Notes under the pieces: model-generated | Told to the model about the DNA's origin: nothing | Databases searched by the model: none | The model's input: the letters and a program-made list of their open reading frames with translations, nothing else | Position numbers and translations under genes: made by a program | Source: SZAS-79 sp965279075 | GTDB taxonomy: Bacteria > Pseudomonadota > Gammaproteobacteria > Burkholderiales > SG8-39 | Assembly (NCBI GenBank): GCA_965279075.1 | Contig: CBDIHI010000008.1 | Coordinates: forward strand, 62,001-126,000 | Direction: 5' to 3' | DNA: 64,000 nucleotides | Part shown: positions 1 through 7,499 of the stretch, one piece after another | Position numbering within the stretch: position 1 is the stretch's first letter | How the letters are laid out: each line of letters begins with the position of its first letter

Positions 1-429
1 CTTCGCGGGGGCGACTTCCCTCGGCTGGCCCGACTGCGAGGCCTCCATGATCACCGGCAGCACGGTGGTGCCGTTGCCGCGCATGGCGCGCGCAAGGGCG
101 TCGTCCCCGGCAGGATCCGCGCGGTCCGGCTCGGCAAGCAGCACGTCGAACGCCACGCCGTTCACGCCGGCCTCGGTGAGTTTCTCGAGCAGCGTGGCGT
201 GGACCGCGCGCCGCCACGGCCAGCGCCCGATCATGTCGAGGCTCTGCTGGTCGATCGCGACGATGACGATGTCCTCCGGCGCGGGCCGGTGCTTCAGCGT
301 GAGGGCCGCGTCGTACAGCGTCTGGTCGAGGCGCGAGAACCAGCCGTACCCGGCCGCGAGCGCGGCCAGCGCCGAGACCACGAGGGCCGTGCCCGTCCAT
401 TCGACCAGGAGGGGGCGGAGCTTCTTCAT
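1..429 (-). CDS. CHASE2 domain sensor protein (N-terminal part)
   Basis: The leftward frame starts at 429 (M-K-K-L-R-P) and stays open through base 1, so only the first 143 residues are present. Residues about 10-30 form a hydrophobic segment, followed by a periplasmic-type region with the CHASE2 hallmarks: a D-x-x-LYDAAL stretch, VIVAIDQQSL and IGRWPWRR, then a conserved GVAFDVLLAEPD. CHASE2 is an extracytoplasmic sensory domain usually fused to an adenylate cyclase, histidine kinase or Ser/Thr kinase. The output domain lies outside the window, so the signalling type is unknown. Domain call is confident, full function is not. Confidence 0.8.
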   Translation of the reverse strand, partial: MKKLRPLLVEWTGTALVVSALAALAAGYGWFSRLDQTLYDAALTLKHRPAPEDIVIVAIDQQSLDMIGRWPWRRAVHATLLEKLTEAGVNGVAFDVLLAEPDRADPAGDDALARAMRGNGTTVLPVIMEASQSGQPREVAPAK

Positions 430-448
430 GCCGAAGCTTAGCGCACCC

Positions 449-1345
449 TCACCTGAAGGCCAGCAGCGCGATCCCCGCCAGCACCATCGCGCCGCCGACC
501 GCGGTGCGGCCGGTCAGCCCTTCCCTGTTCCTGAACACGAGCAGGCTCACGGGAAAGATCAGGAGCGGGGTCGTGTGTGCGACCAGCGTCGCCAGCGCGA
601 TCTCCATGTAGTGCATCGCCGAGACCAGGAACATCGCGCCCGAGGCCGTCGCGATCCCGCAGGCGACGTACAGCAGGAGGCCCTTGCGGTCCGAGGAGCG
701 GATGCCCCGCAGCGCCCCGCCCCAGTCGCGGGTCGTGGCCAGCTGGCAGGCGAGCGCCGCGACGGACGCGATGATCGTGCCGAAGATCGCCTCGTTCCAG
801 GTCCGCATCGCGTAACCGCGGCTCACGTTGCTGAGCGAGAAGCCGATGATGGTCGCGAGGCCGATGATGAAGCCCTTGTTCAGCACGCTGCCGGCCGGCC
901 GGTGCGCGGAGGACGTCCCGCCGGCCGGGGGCTGCGTGAACCAGAGCCCGAAGATCACCAGCGCCGTGAGCATCAGTTCGTAGCCGCCGAGCTTTTCGCC
1001 CACCAGCAGCCAGGCGGCCACCAGCGTGAAGGCCGGCGCGACCGAGTGCACGACGCTGGCGCGCGCCGGTCCGAGGATGCGCACCGTGTCGAACATCAGC
1101 CGTCGGCCGAGGTAGGTGCCGATGAATCCGCCGAGCGCGAAGTACCCGGCCTCCTCCCAGTGCCACAGGAAGGGCGTTTCGCGGAACAGGCACTCGACGC
1201 CGAACACCAGGCTGGCGAACACCACGTTGGTGCACAACACCACGAAGAAGCCGAGCTCGACCGACATCCTCGTCATCGCCACGCGGGAGATGAGGATGTT
1301 CGAACCGAAGCCCAGCATCGAGCACAAAGCGAGGGTGATGCCCAT
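449..1345 (-). CDS. DMT superfamily (EamA-type) transporter
   Basis: A 298-residue inner-membrane protein made of about ten hydrophobic helices in two homologous halves, the EamA layout. The second half opens near the FIIGLATIIGFSLSN segment. Members export or import amino acids, sugars and other metabolites; the substrate cannot be read here. The ATG at 1345 is only 30 bp from the divergent pcaH start and has no Shine-Dalgarno sequence. A TATGCT hexamer lies 6-7 nt upstream, so a leaderless mRNA is possible. Divergence from pcaHG suggests, but does not prove, a link to aromatic acid metabolism. Confidence 0.85.
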   Translation of the reverse strand: MGITLALCSMLGFGSNILISRVAMTRMSVELGFFVVLCTNVVFASLVFGVECLFRETPFLWHWEEAGYFALGGFIGTYLGRRLMFDTVRILGPARASVVHSVAPAFTLVAAWLLVGEKLGGYELMLTALVIFGLWFTQPPAGGTSSAHRPAGSVLNKGFIIGLATIIGFSLSNVSRGYAMRTWNEAIFGTIIASVAALACQLATTRDWGGALRGIRSSDRKGLLLYVACGIATASGAMFLVSAMHYMEIALATLVAHTTPLLIFPVSLLVFRNREGLTGRTAVGGAMVLAGIALLAFR

Positions 1346-1375
1346 TCGTGGAGCATAAGCGGTAAAATTATTTCC

Positions 1376-2107
1376 ATGGCCTCCGCACCGCATCAATTCG
1401 CAGACCGTTTCGCACCCTACGACGACCGCACGCAGCCGGCCTTCAACGTCGAGGGCTACAAGGAGACCCTGGTCCGCGTGCCGAAACAGGCTTTCTACAA
1501 GCGGCCGGTCACGTTGTCCGAGGTCACCGGGCCGCTGAACCTCACGCGCAAGCTGGATGCCGACCTGTCCGACATGTCGCGCACCAAGGCCGGCGGCCGC
1601 GCGCTCGGCCAGCTGATCCTCGTGCGGGGTCGCCTGCTCGACGAGGACGGCTCGCCGGTGCGCAACTCCATCATCGAGGTGTGGCACGCGAACGCGGCGG
1701 GCCGCTACATCCACAAGATGGATGCGAACAGCCCCTTTCCCGAGGACCCGAACTTCAACGGCTCGGGCCGCTGCCTCACCGACCACGAGGGGCGCTACCA
1801 GTACCTCTCGATCAAGCCCGGCGCCTACCCCGTACCCAACCATCCCGAGCGCTGGTGGCGGCCGCCGCACATCCACCTGTCGGTCTTCGGCGAAGGCTTC
1901 ATGAGCCGGCTCGTCACGCAGATGTTCTTTCCCGACGACCCGCTCAACCCGCAGGACCGGATCCTGAACAGCGTGCCCGACCCCAAGGGGCGCGAGCGCA
2001 TGATCTCGAAGGCGATCCCGATGATGGAGCTGCCGCGCGCGGACGTCGTGGGGTACTCGCACGACATCGTGGTCCGGGGCCATCGCGCGACGCCGATGGC
2101 GCTCTAG
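1376..2107 (+). CDS. pcaH: protocatechuate 3,4-dioxygenase, beta subunit
   Basis: Catalytic subunit (243 residues) of the intradiol ring-cleavage enzyme that opens protocatechuate to 3-carboxy-cis,cis-muconate. The four non-haem Fe(III) ligands of the family are all visible: Tyr111 (AAGRY), Tyr151 (GAYPVP), His165 and His167 (RPPHIHLSV). Length and the N-terminal YKxTxxRxP region fit the family. Start chosen at the ATG at 1376. The long open frame upstream is antisense to the transporter. No Shine-Dalgarno is present, and a TAAAAT hexamer ends 7 nt before the ATG. pcaG follows after 2 bp. Confidence 0.93.
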   Translation: MASAPHQFADRFAPYDDRTQPAFNVEGYKETLVRVPKQAFYKRPVTLSEVTGPLNLTRKLDADLSDMSRTKAGGRALGQLILVRGRLLDEDGSPVRNSIIEVWHANAAGRYIHKMDANSPFPEDPNFNGSGRCLTDHEGRYQYLSIKPGAYPVPNHPERWWRPPHIHLSVFGEGFMSRLVTQMFFPDDPLNPQDRILNSVPDPKGRERMISKAIPMMELPRADVVGYSHDIVVRGHRATPMAL

Positions 2108-2109
2108 CG

Positions 2110-2718
2110 ATGCCGAAGTTCGTCCCCACCCCCAGCTGCACCGTCGGCCCGTTCTTCCCCACGCATTACTTCGGTCCCTCGGACAACGACCTGACGGTGG
2201 CGGGGAATCCCGCAAAGCGCGCTCAGGGAAGGAAGATCTACATCGGCGGCACGGTCCTCGAAGCCAACCGCGTGCCGCGCTGGAACGGCATCGTCGAGAT
2301 CTGGCAGCCCGATGCATCGGGACATTTCGCCCATCCCAATGATCCCGCCTCTTCGGAGGCGGATCCGGAATTCATGGGCTGGGGGCGGCGCGCGACTGAG
2401 GACGACGGGCACTACGATTTCGTCAGCGTCATGCCCGGCTCGTACAAGGACCCGCTGACCGGGGCCATGCGCGCGCCCCATATCAATGTCTCGATCATGA
2501 GCTCCGGCCTGATGCGGCGGCTGGTGACGACGGTCTTCTTCCCGAACGAGCCCCTCAACGCTGGCGACCCGGTGTTCAACGCGATTCCCGATGCGGCGAT
2601 CCGTGAGCGGCTGGTGCTGAAACCCGCGAAGCTTCCCCGCGCGCCGGCCGATGCGGTGTCCTACCGCCTCGACATCGTGCTGCAGGGCGAGGACGAGACG
2701 CCGTTTTTCCTGGACTAG
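2110..2718 (+). CDS. pcaG: protocatechuate 3,4-dioxygenase, alpha subunit
   Basis: Structural alpha subunit (202 residues), paralogous to PcaH and forming the alpha-beta protomer. It keeps the family core (VEIWQPDASG, DGHYDFVSVMPG, APHINVSIM), while the second ligand histidine is replaced by Asn (H-I-N), as expected for the non-catalytic chain. It begins 2 bp after pcaH and is certainly co-transcribed with it. It is followed at once by a strong hairpin terminator, so pcaHG is a two-gene unit. None of pcaB, pcaC, pcaD, pcaI, pcaJ or pcaQ is in the window. Confidence 0.93.
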   Translation: MPKFVPTPSCTVGPFFPTHYFGPSDNDLTVAGNPAKRAQGRKIYIGGTVLEANRVPRWNGIVEIWQPDASGHFAHPNDPASSEADPEFMGWGRRATEDDGHYDFVSVMPGSYKDPLTGAMRAPHINVSIMSSGLMRRLVTTVFFPNEPLNAGDPVFNAIPDAAIRERLVLKPAKLPRAPADAVSYRLDIVLQGEDETPFFLD

Positions 2719-2728
2719 CGCAATAAAA

Positions 2729-2752
2729 AAGGCGGGGCCGCAGCCCCGCCTT
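2729..2752. terminator. bidirectional intrinsic terminator
   Basis: A perfect 10-bp GC-rich stem (AAGGCGGGGC / GCCCCGCCTT) around a 4-nt CGCA loop, with an A-run on its left and T-rich sequence on its right. It lies between convergent genes, 10 bp after the pcaG stop and 20 bp from the stop of the leftward small gene, and can end transcripts from both sides. Confidence 0.85.
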
Positions 2753-2771
2753 CATTCCGTGCGAAGGGCGC

Positions 2772-3059
2772 TTAGTCCTTCTTGCCCTTGCCCTTGTGCT
2801 CACCCTTGTCCGAGTGCGCCTTCTTCATGTGCTCCTTCTTGTCCTTCTTCTCGGCCGGCTTGGCGGGCGTCGCGGGCGTGGCCGGGGCGGCCTTGGTCGT
2901 GTCCGCTTTCGCCGGGGCCGCCGGGGCGGCGGGCGTGGCCGGGGCCGCGGGCGCCGCCTTGGGGGCCTCGGCCTTGGCCGGCGCGGGCGCCTGCGCGTAG
3001 GTGGTCAGGGAAGCGCCGGCAAACGCGAGCGCGGTCAGGGTCGTGATCAGCTTGGTCAT
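2772..3059 (-). CDS. small secreted Ala/Pro/Lys-rich protein
   Basis: A 95-residue protein with a clear Sec signal peptide (MTKLITTLTALAFAGASL, cleavage after TYA-QA), then an Ala/Pro/Lys low-complexity region with repeated PATPAAP and PAKADTTKAAP units, and a strongly basic Lys/His/Gly tail. A good ribosome site (AAGGAGAGACC) precedes the ATG at 3059. Similar Ala/Pro/Lys-rich periplasmic proteins are common in betaproteobacteria, but no function can be assigned. A 7-bp hairpin at 3099-3115 lies in its upstream region. The gene is real by start signal and signal peptide; the role is unknown. Confidence 0.7.
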   Translation of the reverse strand: MTKLITTLTALAFAGASLTTYAQAPAPAKAEAPKAAPAAPATPAAPAAPAKADTTKAAPATPATPAKPAEKKDKKEHMKKAHSDKGEHKGKGKKD

Positions 3060-3157
3060 GGTCTCTCCTTGTTTCGTTGGGTTTGTGAGGCTCCCCCCGG
3101 TCCGCATCGCGGACCCTGCCATAAACGCCTGTCCACGCGGGCGGTTGACAGACCCGA

Positions 3158-4324
3158 TCAGCCCGCCGCGAGCTTCGCCTTCAGCACCGTAGCCGCGCGG
3201 GTGTAGCCCCCGCCGATCCCGTCGACGAAATGGATGTGGTCGTTGCGGCGATCGCGCACGTAACAGGACATCACGGACGACGAGCAGATGTGCGTGCCGT
3301 AGCGGATGCCTCCCGCCTGTTCCATCGCATCGAGCAGGGCGACGAGCTTTTCGCGCTGGCTGCGCGTGCCGGCGATCACCGTGCTGACCTTGCCGTCGAG
3401 CATCAGCGTATCCGACAGGCGCGTGACGCCCTTGCGGTAGGCCTCGCCCTGCGGCAGCCAGCGCAGGAAGGCGTAGGCGACGAGCGAGCGCACCCAGGCC
3501 GAGGCCACGTCGAAGGCCGTGTACTCGCCGAGCCGCGCCTGCAGCTCGCGCACGGCGCGCGCCACGGTCGGCTGCAGGTGCAGGCGCTGGACGGACACGG
3601 GATTGCGGGCCTGCGGCGGGCCGAAGGTCGCGTCGATCGCCGCCAGCACTTCGCTGCAGAGCACCGACTGGCGCGCGGTGTCCGGGAACGTGACCAGCAG
3701 GCACACCACCTCCTGCGCGTCCCCGGGCGGCTTGATGCTGTCCCAGCGGCACTGCATGCCCTCGAGGTTCAGCGCGGCGTTGTCCACCGCGGTCGGCTGC
3801 GCGTAGTCCTCGCCCTTCACCACCTGCTCGGCGTACTGGAGCCCTTCGCCCAGCACCACGGGGATCGTGTAGTCCTCGCTCATCTTCGCCTTGGCGACGA
3901 GCAATTCACGCCCCGCGGAGTAAACGTCCGCGACCGGCACAGCGCCGACCCGGAGCTCCATGCCGAACTGGCGGCGCGTGTTGTCGCTGTGGCGCTTCAG
4001 CGCCTGCAGCACGGGGCCTGCGAGCGCCTGCGGCACGATCATCGTCGCCCCGTCGCCGCCGAAGAAGAACGGCACGCGGATGTCCGCCTTGCGGGCGATG
4101 TTCAGCGCCGCGACGATGCTGCCGGTCGCGACCAGGTTCACCGTGTGGTGCATGCCGTCGTCCAGCGCGCGGGTCGAGCCCTTGACGTCGGTGAGGACCA
4201 CCTGCCAGTCCGGGGGCACTGCGGCAAACCGCGCCGGCTCGCCCATCAGCGCGGCCAGCGGCAGCGTGTTGAGCGGGAGGTCCGCGTAGAACGATACGCT
4301 GCCGGTCGCCGGGGTCGGGGCCAT
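3158..4324 (-). CDS. DUF3095 family protein (class III nucleotide cyclase-like)
   Basis: A 388-residue protein of the DUF3095 family. Its N-terminal half has two signatures recalling class III adenylate/guanylate cyclases: VVLTDVKGSTRALDDG (metal-binding Asp region) and FFFGGDGATMIVP. The C-terminal half carries a GTHICSSSVMSCYV segment and HIHFVDG. Cyclase activity has not, to my knowledge, been shown for the family. It starts at an ATG with AGGAGA upstream and is divergent from a Bug receptor gene. No transmembrane segment is evident, so it is probably cytoplasmic. Confidence 0.82.
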   Translation of the reverse strand: MAPTPATGSVSFYADLPLNTLPLAALMGEPARFAAVPPDWQVVLTDVKGSTRALDDGMHHTVNLVATGSIVAALNIARKADIRVPFFFGGDGATMIVPQALAGPVLQALKRHSDNTRRQFGMELRVGAVPVADVYSAGRELLVAKAKMSEDYTIPVVLGEGLQYAEQVVKGEDYAQPTAVDNAALNLEGMQCRWDSIKPPGDAQEVVCLLVTFPDTARQSVLCSEVLAAIDATFGPPQARNPVSVQRLHLQPTVARAVRELQARLGEYTAFDVASAWVRSLVAYAFLRWLPQGEAYRKGVTRLSDTLMLDGKVSTVIAGTRSQREKLVALLDAMEQAGGIRYGTHICSSSVMSCYVRDRRNDHIHFVDGIGGGYTRAATVLKAKLAAG

Positions 4325-4350
4325 GGTGGTTCTCCTGCCTGGTGGACGAC

Positions 4351-4358
4351 AGTATAGT
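4351..4358. promoter_or_regulatory. possible overlapping divergent -10 elements
   Basis: In the 65-bp gap between the DUF3095 gene and the Bug receptor gene, AGTATAGT gives TATAGT read rightward (4353-4358) and TATACT read leftward (4351-4356). Both lie at sensible distances from the two starts, but no convincing -35 was identified, so this is tentative. Confidence 0.35.
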
Positions 4359-4389
4359 TGGGACGGATCCCACCCTTACGGAGCTTCGC

Positions 4390-5346
4390 ATGCGACGCCT
4401 GGCAACCCTGTGCTTCCTCACCGCCTTCTGGGCCGGCGCCGCCTTCGGCCAGGCCTTTCCCACCCGCCCGGTGAGGATCGTGGTCCCCTTCCCGCCCGCC
4501 GGGGCCGTGGACATCCTCGCCCGCGTGGTCGGGCAGAAGGTCTCCGACAAGTGGAAACAGAGCGTGGTCGTGGAGAACCGCCCCGGCGGCGGCACCGTGC
4601 TCGGCAGCGACATCGTCGCGAAGTCCCCGGCCGATGGCTACACCCTGCTCCTCGCCGTCACCGCGCATGCGGTCAACGCCACCCTGGTCGACAAGCTGCC
4701 GTTCGACCCGGTCAAGGACTTCGCCCCCGTCACGCTCGCCGCCACCGCGCCGAACATCCTGATCGTGCACCCTTCCGTGCCCGCGACTTCGGTAGCCGAG
4801 CTCATCGCCTACGCCCGCGCCAACCCCGGCAAGCTCAACTTCGGCTCGCCCGGCAGCGGCACCGCGATGCACCTGTCCGGGGAGATGTTCAAGTCTGCCG
4901 CCGGCATCAACGTCGTCCACGTCCCGTACAAGGGCACCCAGCCCGTGCTTCAGGCGCTGCTCGCCGGGGAGATCGGCTACACCTTCGACGCCGGCGTCTC
5001 GCTCGCACAGGTCAAGGCCGGCAAACTGCGGGCCTTCGCCGTCACCAGCCCCCGGCGGGCCGCCATCGCACCCGAGCTGCCCACCATGGCCGAGGCCGGG
5101 TTGGCGGGGTTCGAGGCCCAGTCTTGGTACGGGTTCCTCGCGCCTGGGGGGACGCCTGTTGCGGTGGTGGAGTTGCTCAGCCGCGACATCAACGAGGCCC
5201 TGCGCGATGCCGAGGTGCGGGAGCGGCTCGGGCGCGTCGCGCTGGAGCCTTCGGGGAGCACGCCCGCGGAGTTCGAGCAGTACCTGAAGGCCGATATCGT
5301 CAAGTGGGGGCGGGTCGTGAAGGCTTCCGGGGCGAAGGCGGATTGA
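4390..5346 (+). CDS. Bug/TctC family tripartite tricarboxylate transporter receptor
   Basis: A 318-residue periplasmic binding protein with a signal peptide (MRRLATLCFLTAFWAGAAFG) and the Bug fold landmarks: VRIVVPFPPAGAVDILAR, VVVENRPGGG, SPADGYTLLL, LNFGSPGSGTAMHLS and VPYKGTQPVLQALLAGEI. Such receptors bind carboxylates or related small molecules. No TctA/TctB membrane partners are nearby, as is usual for Bug genes in this group. Start chosen at 4390, giving a clean signal peptide with GGAG upstream. The ligand is unknown. Confidence 0.9.
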   Translation: MRRLATLCFLTAFWAGAAFGQAFPTRPVRIVVPFPPAGAVDILARVVGQKVSDKWKQSVVVENRPGGGTVLGSDIVAKSPADGYTLLLAVTAHAVNATLVDKLPFDPVKDFAPVTLAATAPNILIVHPSVPATSVAELIAYARANPGKLNFGSPGSGTAMHLSGEMFKSAAGINVVHVPYKGTQPVLQALLAGEIGYTFDAGVSLAQVKAGKLRAFAVTSPRRAAIAPELPTMAEAGLAGFEAQSWYGFLAPGGTPVAVVELLSRDINEALRDAEVRERLGRVALEPSGSTPAEFEQYLKADIVKWGRVVKASGAKAD

Positions 5347-5410
5347 GGACGAATTCGGTTAAATATTCCTGAAAGTGCCCGGCTGGAGCGGGTTTCCGGT
5401 CGATTTGCAA

Positions 5411-5431
5411 ATTCAAGTTCGAAGTGCGACA
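5411..5431 (+). repeat. IS30 left terminal inverted repeat
   Basis: ATTCAAGTTCGAAGTGCGAC plus A. It is the reverse complement of 6464-6484 with a single mismatch (T versus C at the fifteenth base). Confidence 0.85.
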
Positions 5432-5507
5432 TCCTGATTGAGCAGAGAGAGGTGAGGATGTGCACGGGTGTACCTTTCTCGATGACGAGTCTAGGAAGGA
5501 GCACTCA

Positions 5508-6482
5508 ATGCGTTATGCACACCTCACCCCAACGGAACGCTACCAGATTGCGCTGGGGTTACAAGCGAAGCTGAGTGCCCGGCAGATCGGTCGCAAGCTG
5601 GGCCGGCATCACGCGACGATCAGCCGGGAGATTGATAGGGGTTCTCATGGCAAGCGTGGATACCTGGCCGAAGAAGCACAGTTTGCTGCCGAGCGGCGAG
5701 CTCGCCGCTCGGCAGCAAACCATCCGACGAAGTCCGGGGCGCTACTGCGCTGTGTGCGCGGACTGATCCGTCTGGACTGGTCCCCGGAGCAGGTGCAGGG
5801 ATACCTGAGACGTTTCGATCAGCCCCCGATCAGCATCCCGACGCTGTACGCGCACGTACGCCGGGACCGGGCGCTCGGTGGGCAGCTCCACGAGCACCTG
5901 CGCTACGGCCGGCGTACGCGCCCGTGGGGCAAGCGCAACACGGGCAGCATCCCCGCGGACCGGCCGAGCATCCGCAGCCGTCCCGATCACGTTAAGCAGC
6001 GCCTGATTTGCGGGGATTGGGAAGGCGACACCTTCATGGGTCGCCAAGGCAGTCCTCACCGCAAGCTGTGCCTGGTAGAACGGCGCAGCCGCTATATGTG
6101 CCTGCTCACACCGTTCGGTGGCCTGAGCCTGTCGCAGAAGGTTGCGCGCACGACCATCGCCGCGTTACGCGATCTGCCCAAACGCTCGATCACCTTCGAC
6201 AACGGGTCGGAATTCTCGCTCTACAAGACGATCGAAGACGGCCTCAAATGCAAAGCCTACTTCGCCGATCCCGGCCGTCCGGGGCAGAGAGGAACCTGCG
6301 AGAACACCATCGGACTGGTGCGCCAGTACATCCCGAAAGGCACCAGCGGAATCCATCTGACCAGGGCACAGGTTAAGGGCATCCAGGACAAGCTCAACAA
6401 CCGACCCCGAAAGTGCCTGGGATTCAAAACCCCGGCTGAGGTACTCTTGCAAGCAAATCCACCTGTCGCGCTTCGAACTTGA
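5508..6482 (+). CDS. IS30 family transposase
   Basis: A 324-residue transposase. The N-terminal helix-turn-helix (LTPTERYQIALGL...ARQIGRKLGRHHATISREI) binds the ends. The DDE catalytic triad is complete: Asp174 (GDWEGD), Asp231 (ITFDNGSEF) and Glu265 (TCENTIGLVRQYIPKG), giving the DD(33)E spacing typical of IS30. Start taken at ATG 5508, preceded by AGGAAGGA at good spacing; an in-frame ATG at 5460 lacks these signals. The frame is intact, so the element may still be active. Confidence 0.92.
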   Translation: MRYAHLTPTERYQIALGLQAKLSARQIGRKLGRHHATISREIDRGSHGKRGYLAEEAQFAAERRARRSAANHPTKSGALLRCVRGLIRLDWSPEQVQGYLRRFDQPPISIPTLYAHVRRDRALGGQLHEHLRYGRRTRPWGKRNTGSIPADRPSIRSRPDHVKQRLICGDWEGDTFMGRQGSPHRKLCLVERRSRYMCLLTPFGGLSLSQKVARTTIAALRDLPKRSITFDNGSEFSLYKTIEDGLKCKAYFADPGRPGQRGTCENTIGLVRQYIPKGTSGIHLTRAQVKGIQDKLNNRPRKCLGFKTPAEVLLQANPPVALRT

Positions 6483-6484
6483 AT
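6464..6484 (-). repeat. IS30 right terminal inverted repeat
   Basis: Pairs with 5411-5431 at 20 of 21 positions. It contains the transposase stop codon. Confidence 0.85.
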
Positions 6485-6490
6485 GCGCAG

Positions 6491-6516
6491 ATTTTGTACT
6501 GGTACAGGTACATTTA
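6491..6516. promoter_or_regulatory. operator-like motif, copy 1
   Basis: A near-palindromic core GTACTGGTACAGGTAC (6496-6511) inside a 26-bp block that matches 13439-13464 at 22 of 26 positions. GTAC-bounded palindromes of this kind resemble operators of TetR-type repressors; that resemblance is an inference. The remaining sequence up to 6746 holds no convincing gene or terminator. Confidence 0.4.
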
Positions 6517-6746
6517 CCTATGAGAAAGCATGTGTGCCTGGCGAGCACAGCGGCTGATGCGTGCGCCGCTCCCGGGTCCGGGCGCCTCTAAGGTGGGATT
6601 GCGGGATTGGGAAAGAGGAATTAACGTGCGGAATCTGCGGGGGAAACGGTACGTTGGAAGTATTCGATTTCTGGAAATAGGTGGCAGGTGCGATGTGGCA
6701 ACTATTTTTGTAAACTAATAATGTCAACTACTACTAGGCGTCACAG

Positions 6747-7370
6747 ATGGAGCCCGCGTCGCTCAGGACACGCTTGGAGTCCAATCGAATCGCATCGCTC
6801 GATAAGGATGCCATCTACCGGTACAACATCGGGGCGAGTGATGCCTTTCGACTTCGAATCGAATTGGGTCCCAGTGCATTCGAAGGAAACGTCGACTCTG
6901 CGCCAATCGTGCTGTTGCTCGCGAACCCGGGGTTCGACGATACGTCCACGGCCCACGATCACGCCTTTTCTCGTGAAGGGTGGCCTTTGAGTGGGCTTAA
7001 CCCTGACGCACCGCCCGGGCTTCGCGAGTGGTGGTGGGCCCGATTGAGAACTCTGATCGAGTTGCGTGGGGCGCAAAGGGTCGCCGCAAAAGTCGCCTGC
7101 CTTCAGGTGACTCCCTGGGCAAGCACCAAATTTGACCGTACGCTTCATTTGCCCAGTCGAACCCTCATGCTAGAGGCGGCAAGTTCATGTGCGAGTCGTG
7201 GCGCGATCATGATCGTCATGCGTGCCGAGAGTCTCTGGCTTGAAGCAGCCGCACTTGCTTCATCGTCAAACCGTTACCGGGTGAGGTCTTGGCGATCGTC
7301 GTATGTCACCAAGGGCAACCTCGACCCTGTTGCTTGGGACCGAGTGGTAGAGGCAATCTGTGACGACTAA
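6747..7370 (+). CDS. hypothetical protein in cassette-like setting
   Basis: A 207-residue protein I cannot assign. It has an ordered alpha/beta look: PIVLLLANPGFDD near residue 55, an aromatic WWWARLRTLIEL segment near 95, a hydrophobic VACLQVTPWAS strand near 115 and RGAIMIVMRAESLW near 150. The LLLANPGF motif recalls a group of short uncharacterised proteins and, very distantly, uracil-DNA-glycosylase-like folds, but this is weak. Base composition is clearly lower in GC than the flanking core genes. Its TAA stop lies inside the first box of an attC-like site, as expected for an integron cassette gene. The ribosome site is weak. Confidence 0.6.
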   Translation: MEPASLRTRLESNRIASLDKDAIYRYNIGASDAFRLRIELGPSAFEGNVDSAPIVLLLANPGFDDTSTAHDHAFSREGWPLSGLNPDAPPGLREWWWARLRTLIELRGAQRVAAKVACLQVTPWASTKFDRTLHLPSRTLMLEAASSCASRGAIMIVMRAESLWLEAAALASSSNRYRVRSWRSSYVTKGNLDPVAWDRVVEAICDD

Positions 7371-7442
7371 CATGCGGCTGCAGGGGACGCATTTGCCTCC
7401 GCTCCGCTATGGCAAATCCGCGGTTGATGCTGGGTGTTAGGC
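7365..7442 (+). other. attC-like recombination site (candidate)
   Basis: The 78-bp segment starts with GACTAAC, one base from the GCCTAAC inverse core site, and ends with GTTAGGC, a full GTTRRRY core site. Between them, ATTTGCC (7391-7397) pairs perfectly with GGCAAAT (7411-7417), giving a hairpin centre. The L boxes pair poorly. Length and the placement of the upstream stop codon inside the first box fit an integron attC. No integrase gene is in the window, so this is a solitary or decayed site at best. Confidence 0.5.
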
Positions 7443-7499
7443 CTCGGCATTGTCCGCGCGACGGGCGTATCATCGCTCTACTGATTCTTGGAGGTTCTT

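Larger units (their letters stand above)
5411..6484. mobile_element. IS30-family insertion sequence
   Basis: A complete element of about 1074 bp bounded by 21-bp terminal inverted repeats matching at 20 of 21 positions and carrying one transposase gene. The right repeat overlaps the last codons of the transposase. No clear target-site duplication flanks these limits, so the exact outer ends may be off by a few bases. It marks the left border of a lower-GC accessory stretch. Confidence 0.88.

Noticed and set aside
47..1375. Very long rightward open frame running into pcaH
   Set aside because: It is antisense to the CHASE2 and DMT genes, is Arg/Ala/Pro-rich without domain content, and arises from high GC. 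The real pcaH begins at 1376.
2840..3000. Repetitive GC-rich DNA as a possible tandem repeat or CRISPR
   Set aside because: The repeats are imperfect and encode the Ala/Pro/Lys region of the small secreted protein; there are no regular spacers.
3099..3115. Hairpin GGTCCGC-ATC-GCGGACC
   Set aside because: A stem of 7 bp without a T-run on either strand, so it is not a convincing terminator or attenuator.
5347..5410. Target-site duplication at the IS30 ends
   Set aside because: Flanking bases (GCAA on the left, GCGC on the right) do not match at the chosen limits.
6530..6718. Short open frame downstream of the IS30 element
   Set aside because: No ribosome site, low-complexity start and no protein-like features.
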